NCBI GenBank assembly: GCA_013153655.1
Contig: JAADEB010000101.1
Span: 1-12,880 of the forward strand
Length of the DNA stretch: 12,880 nt
Direction: 5' to 3'
From: Chlorobiota bacterium
GTDB lineage: Bacteria; Bacteroidota; Bacteroidia; Flavobacteriales; Flavobacteriaceae
In this document: positions 12,444 to 12,880 of the stretch, piece after piece
How the letters are laid out: each line of letters opens with the position of its first letter
Position numbering within the stretch: the first letter of the stretch is position 1
Notes under the pieces: model-generated
Database searches by the model: none
Seen by the model: the letters and a program-made list of their open reading frames with translations, nothing else
What the model was told of the DNA's origin: nothing
Position numbers and translations under genes: made by a program

Positions 12444-12880
12444 TCATTCTGCGGCGGTGGCGGCGGCTTCTTTGCCGCGGTGGAAGGCGTCGATATTCAT
12501 TTGGACAATGCGGTCGCCTTTGCGGGCGAAGAGTTGGGCGATGGCCTTCTCGAAGGTGGCATCGTCGAAGGGAAGGAAATGCGAGGCGGCACCCAGCAGG
12601 ACGATGTTGGCCGCGCGGATATTACCGGTTTTTTTGGCGATGTCGCGGGCATCCACGATGATGTGGCGCGGAAATTGTTCGATGGCGCGGCGCAGTTCTT
12701 TTTCGTCGGGATAGTCGGGGATATTAATATAAGGGTTGATGTCGGTCACCACCACGGCATCCGGAGCCATATAGGGCAGGTAGCGAAAAAGCTCCATGGG
12801 TTCGATGGACAGGAGCATATCGGCCTTGCCGTAGGGAATGAGGTCGGAATAGATTTCGCGGTCGGAGATGCGCACGTGGG
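12444..12880 (-). CDS. iorB: Indolepyruvate:ferredoxin oxidoreductase beta subunit (5' truncated)
   Basis: About 145 C-terminal residues of a gene that enters from the right edge. The GTG at 12875 is internal, since an in-frame His codon precedes it. The product is the gamma-domain-type small subunit of indolepyruvate oxidoreductase, which oxidatively decarboxylates aryl pyruvates from aromatic amino-acid breakdown to aryl-CoA and reduces ferredoxin. Evidence is HVRISDREIYSDLIPYGKAD followed by LLSIEPMELFRYLPYM, then a run through 'AANIVLLGAASHFLPFDDATFEKAI' and LFARKGDRIVQMNIDAF, all typical of IorB. The tail ends in an alanine-rich AAATAAE. The alpha subunit (iorA), with the thiamine-diphosphate and ferredoxin domains, would be expected to the right, outside the window. 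The oxygen-sensitive chemistry hints at anaerobic or microaerobic life. Confidence 0.9.
   Translation of the reverse strand, partial: HVRISDREIYSDLIPYGKADMLLSIEPMELFRYLPYMAPDAVVVTDINPYINIPDYPDEKELRRAIEQFPRHIIVDARDIAKKTGNIRAANIVLLGAASHFLPFDDATFEKAIAQLFARKGDRIVQMNIDAFHRGKEAAATAAE

Noticed and set aside
8464..12880. Search for insertion sequence, integrase, CRISPR array or tRNA attachment site in the accessory side
   Set aside because: No transposase or integrase motif, regular spaced repeats, or tRNA cloverleaf was found, so the AT-rich gene has no visible mobility vehicle.

Overview
The window looks like a chromosome segment of a member of the Bacteroidota (Bacteroidetes). Three things point there. 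Several genes are preceded by the lineage's -7 promoter box TAnnTTTG, and Shine-Dalgarno sequences are not evident. A DUF3822-type gene sits beside rsmD, and a TonB-tailed BlaR1-like peptidase is paired with a BlaI-type repressor. The order ileS / DksA-like gene / lspA also fits, as does a long LspA lumenal insertion. A ferredoxin-linked indolepyruvate oxidoreductase gene at the right edge hints at anaerobic metabolism. I cannot place the organism below phylum.

Layout. (1) 1-1497, plus strand: the 3' end of ileS, a DksA/TraR-like regulator with a degenerate zinc finger, and lspA, closely spaced and probably one transcript. (2) 1571-6132, plus strand: a -7 box, then six tightly packed genes: a two-helix membrane-anchored protein of unknown function, a DUF3822 protein, rsmD, a membrane family-2 glycosyltransferase, an ECF-type sigma factor with no anti-sigma gene, and lipA. 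Junctions are from a 10-base overlap to a 13-base gap. (3) 6161-8463, plus strand: its own promoter, then the classic acpP-fabF-rnc fatty-acid and RNA-processing operon, ended by a strong hairpin at 8516-8540 that faces both ways. (4) 8570-10437, minus strand: a blaI/blaR1-type repressor-sensor pair with a candidate autoregulatory operator of two near-identical palindromes. (5) 10602-11048, plus strand: a very AT-rich gene resembling a contact-dependent-inhibition (CDI) immunity protein, with no toxin nearby. (6) 11154-12143, minus strand: a membrane protein that looks like an internally duplicated 'two helices plus PH-like domain' module, possibly translated from a leaderless mRNA. (7) 12444-12880, minus strand: iorB, cut by the window edge.

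The left two thirds are ordinary core genes for translation, lipoprotein maturation, 16S rRNA methylation, lipoate synthesis, fatty-acid elongation and RNase III. The accessory signal lies to the right of 8.5 kb. I do not see a complete new multi-gene system. The best leads are the orphan CDI-immunity-like gene, the BlaI operator architecture, the duplicated membrane-PH protein, and an RNase III whose usual catalytic aspartate position reads asparagine. No tRNA, rRNA, CRISPR array, insertion sequence or transposase was seen.
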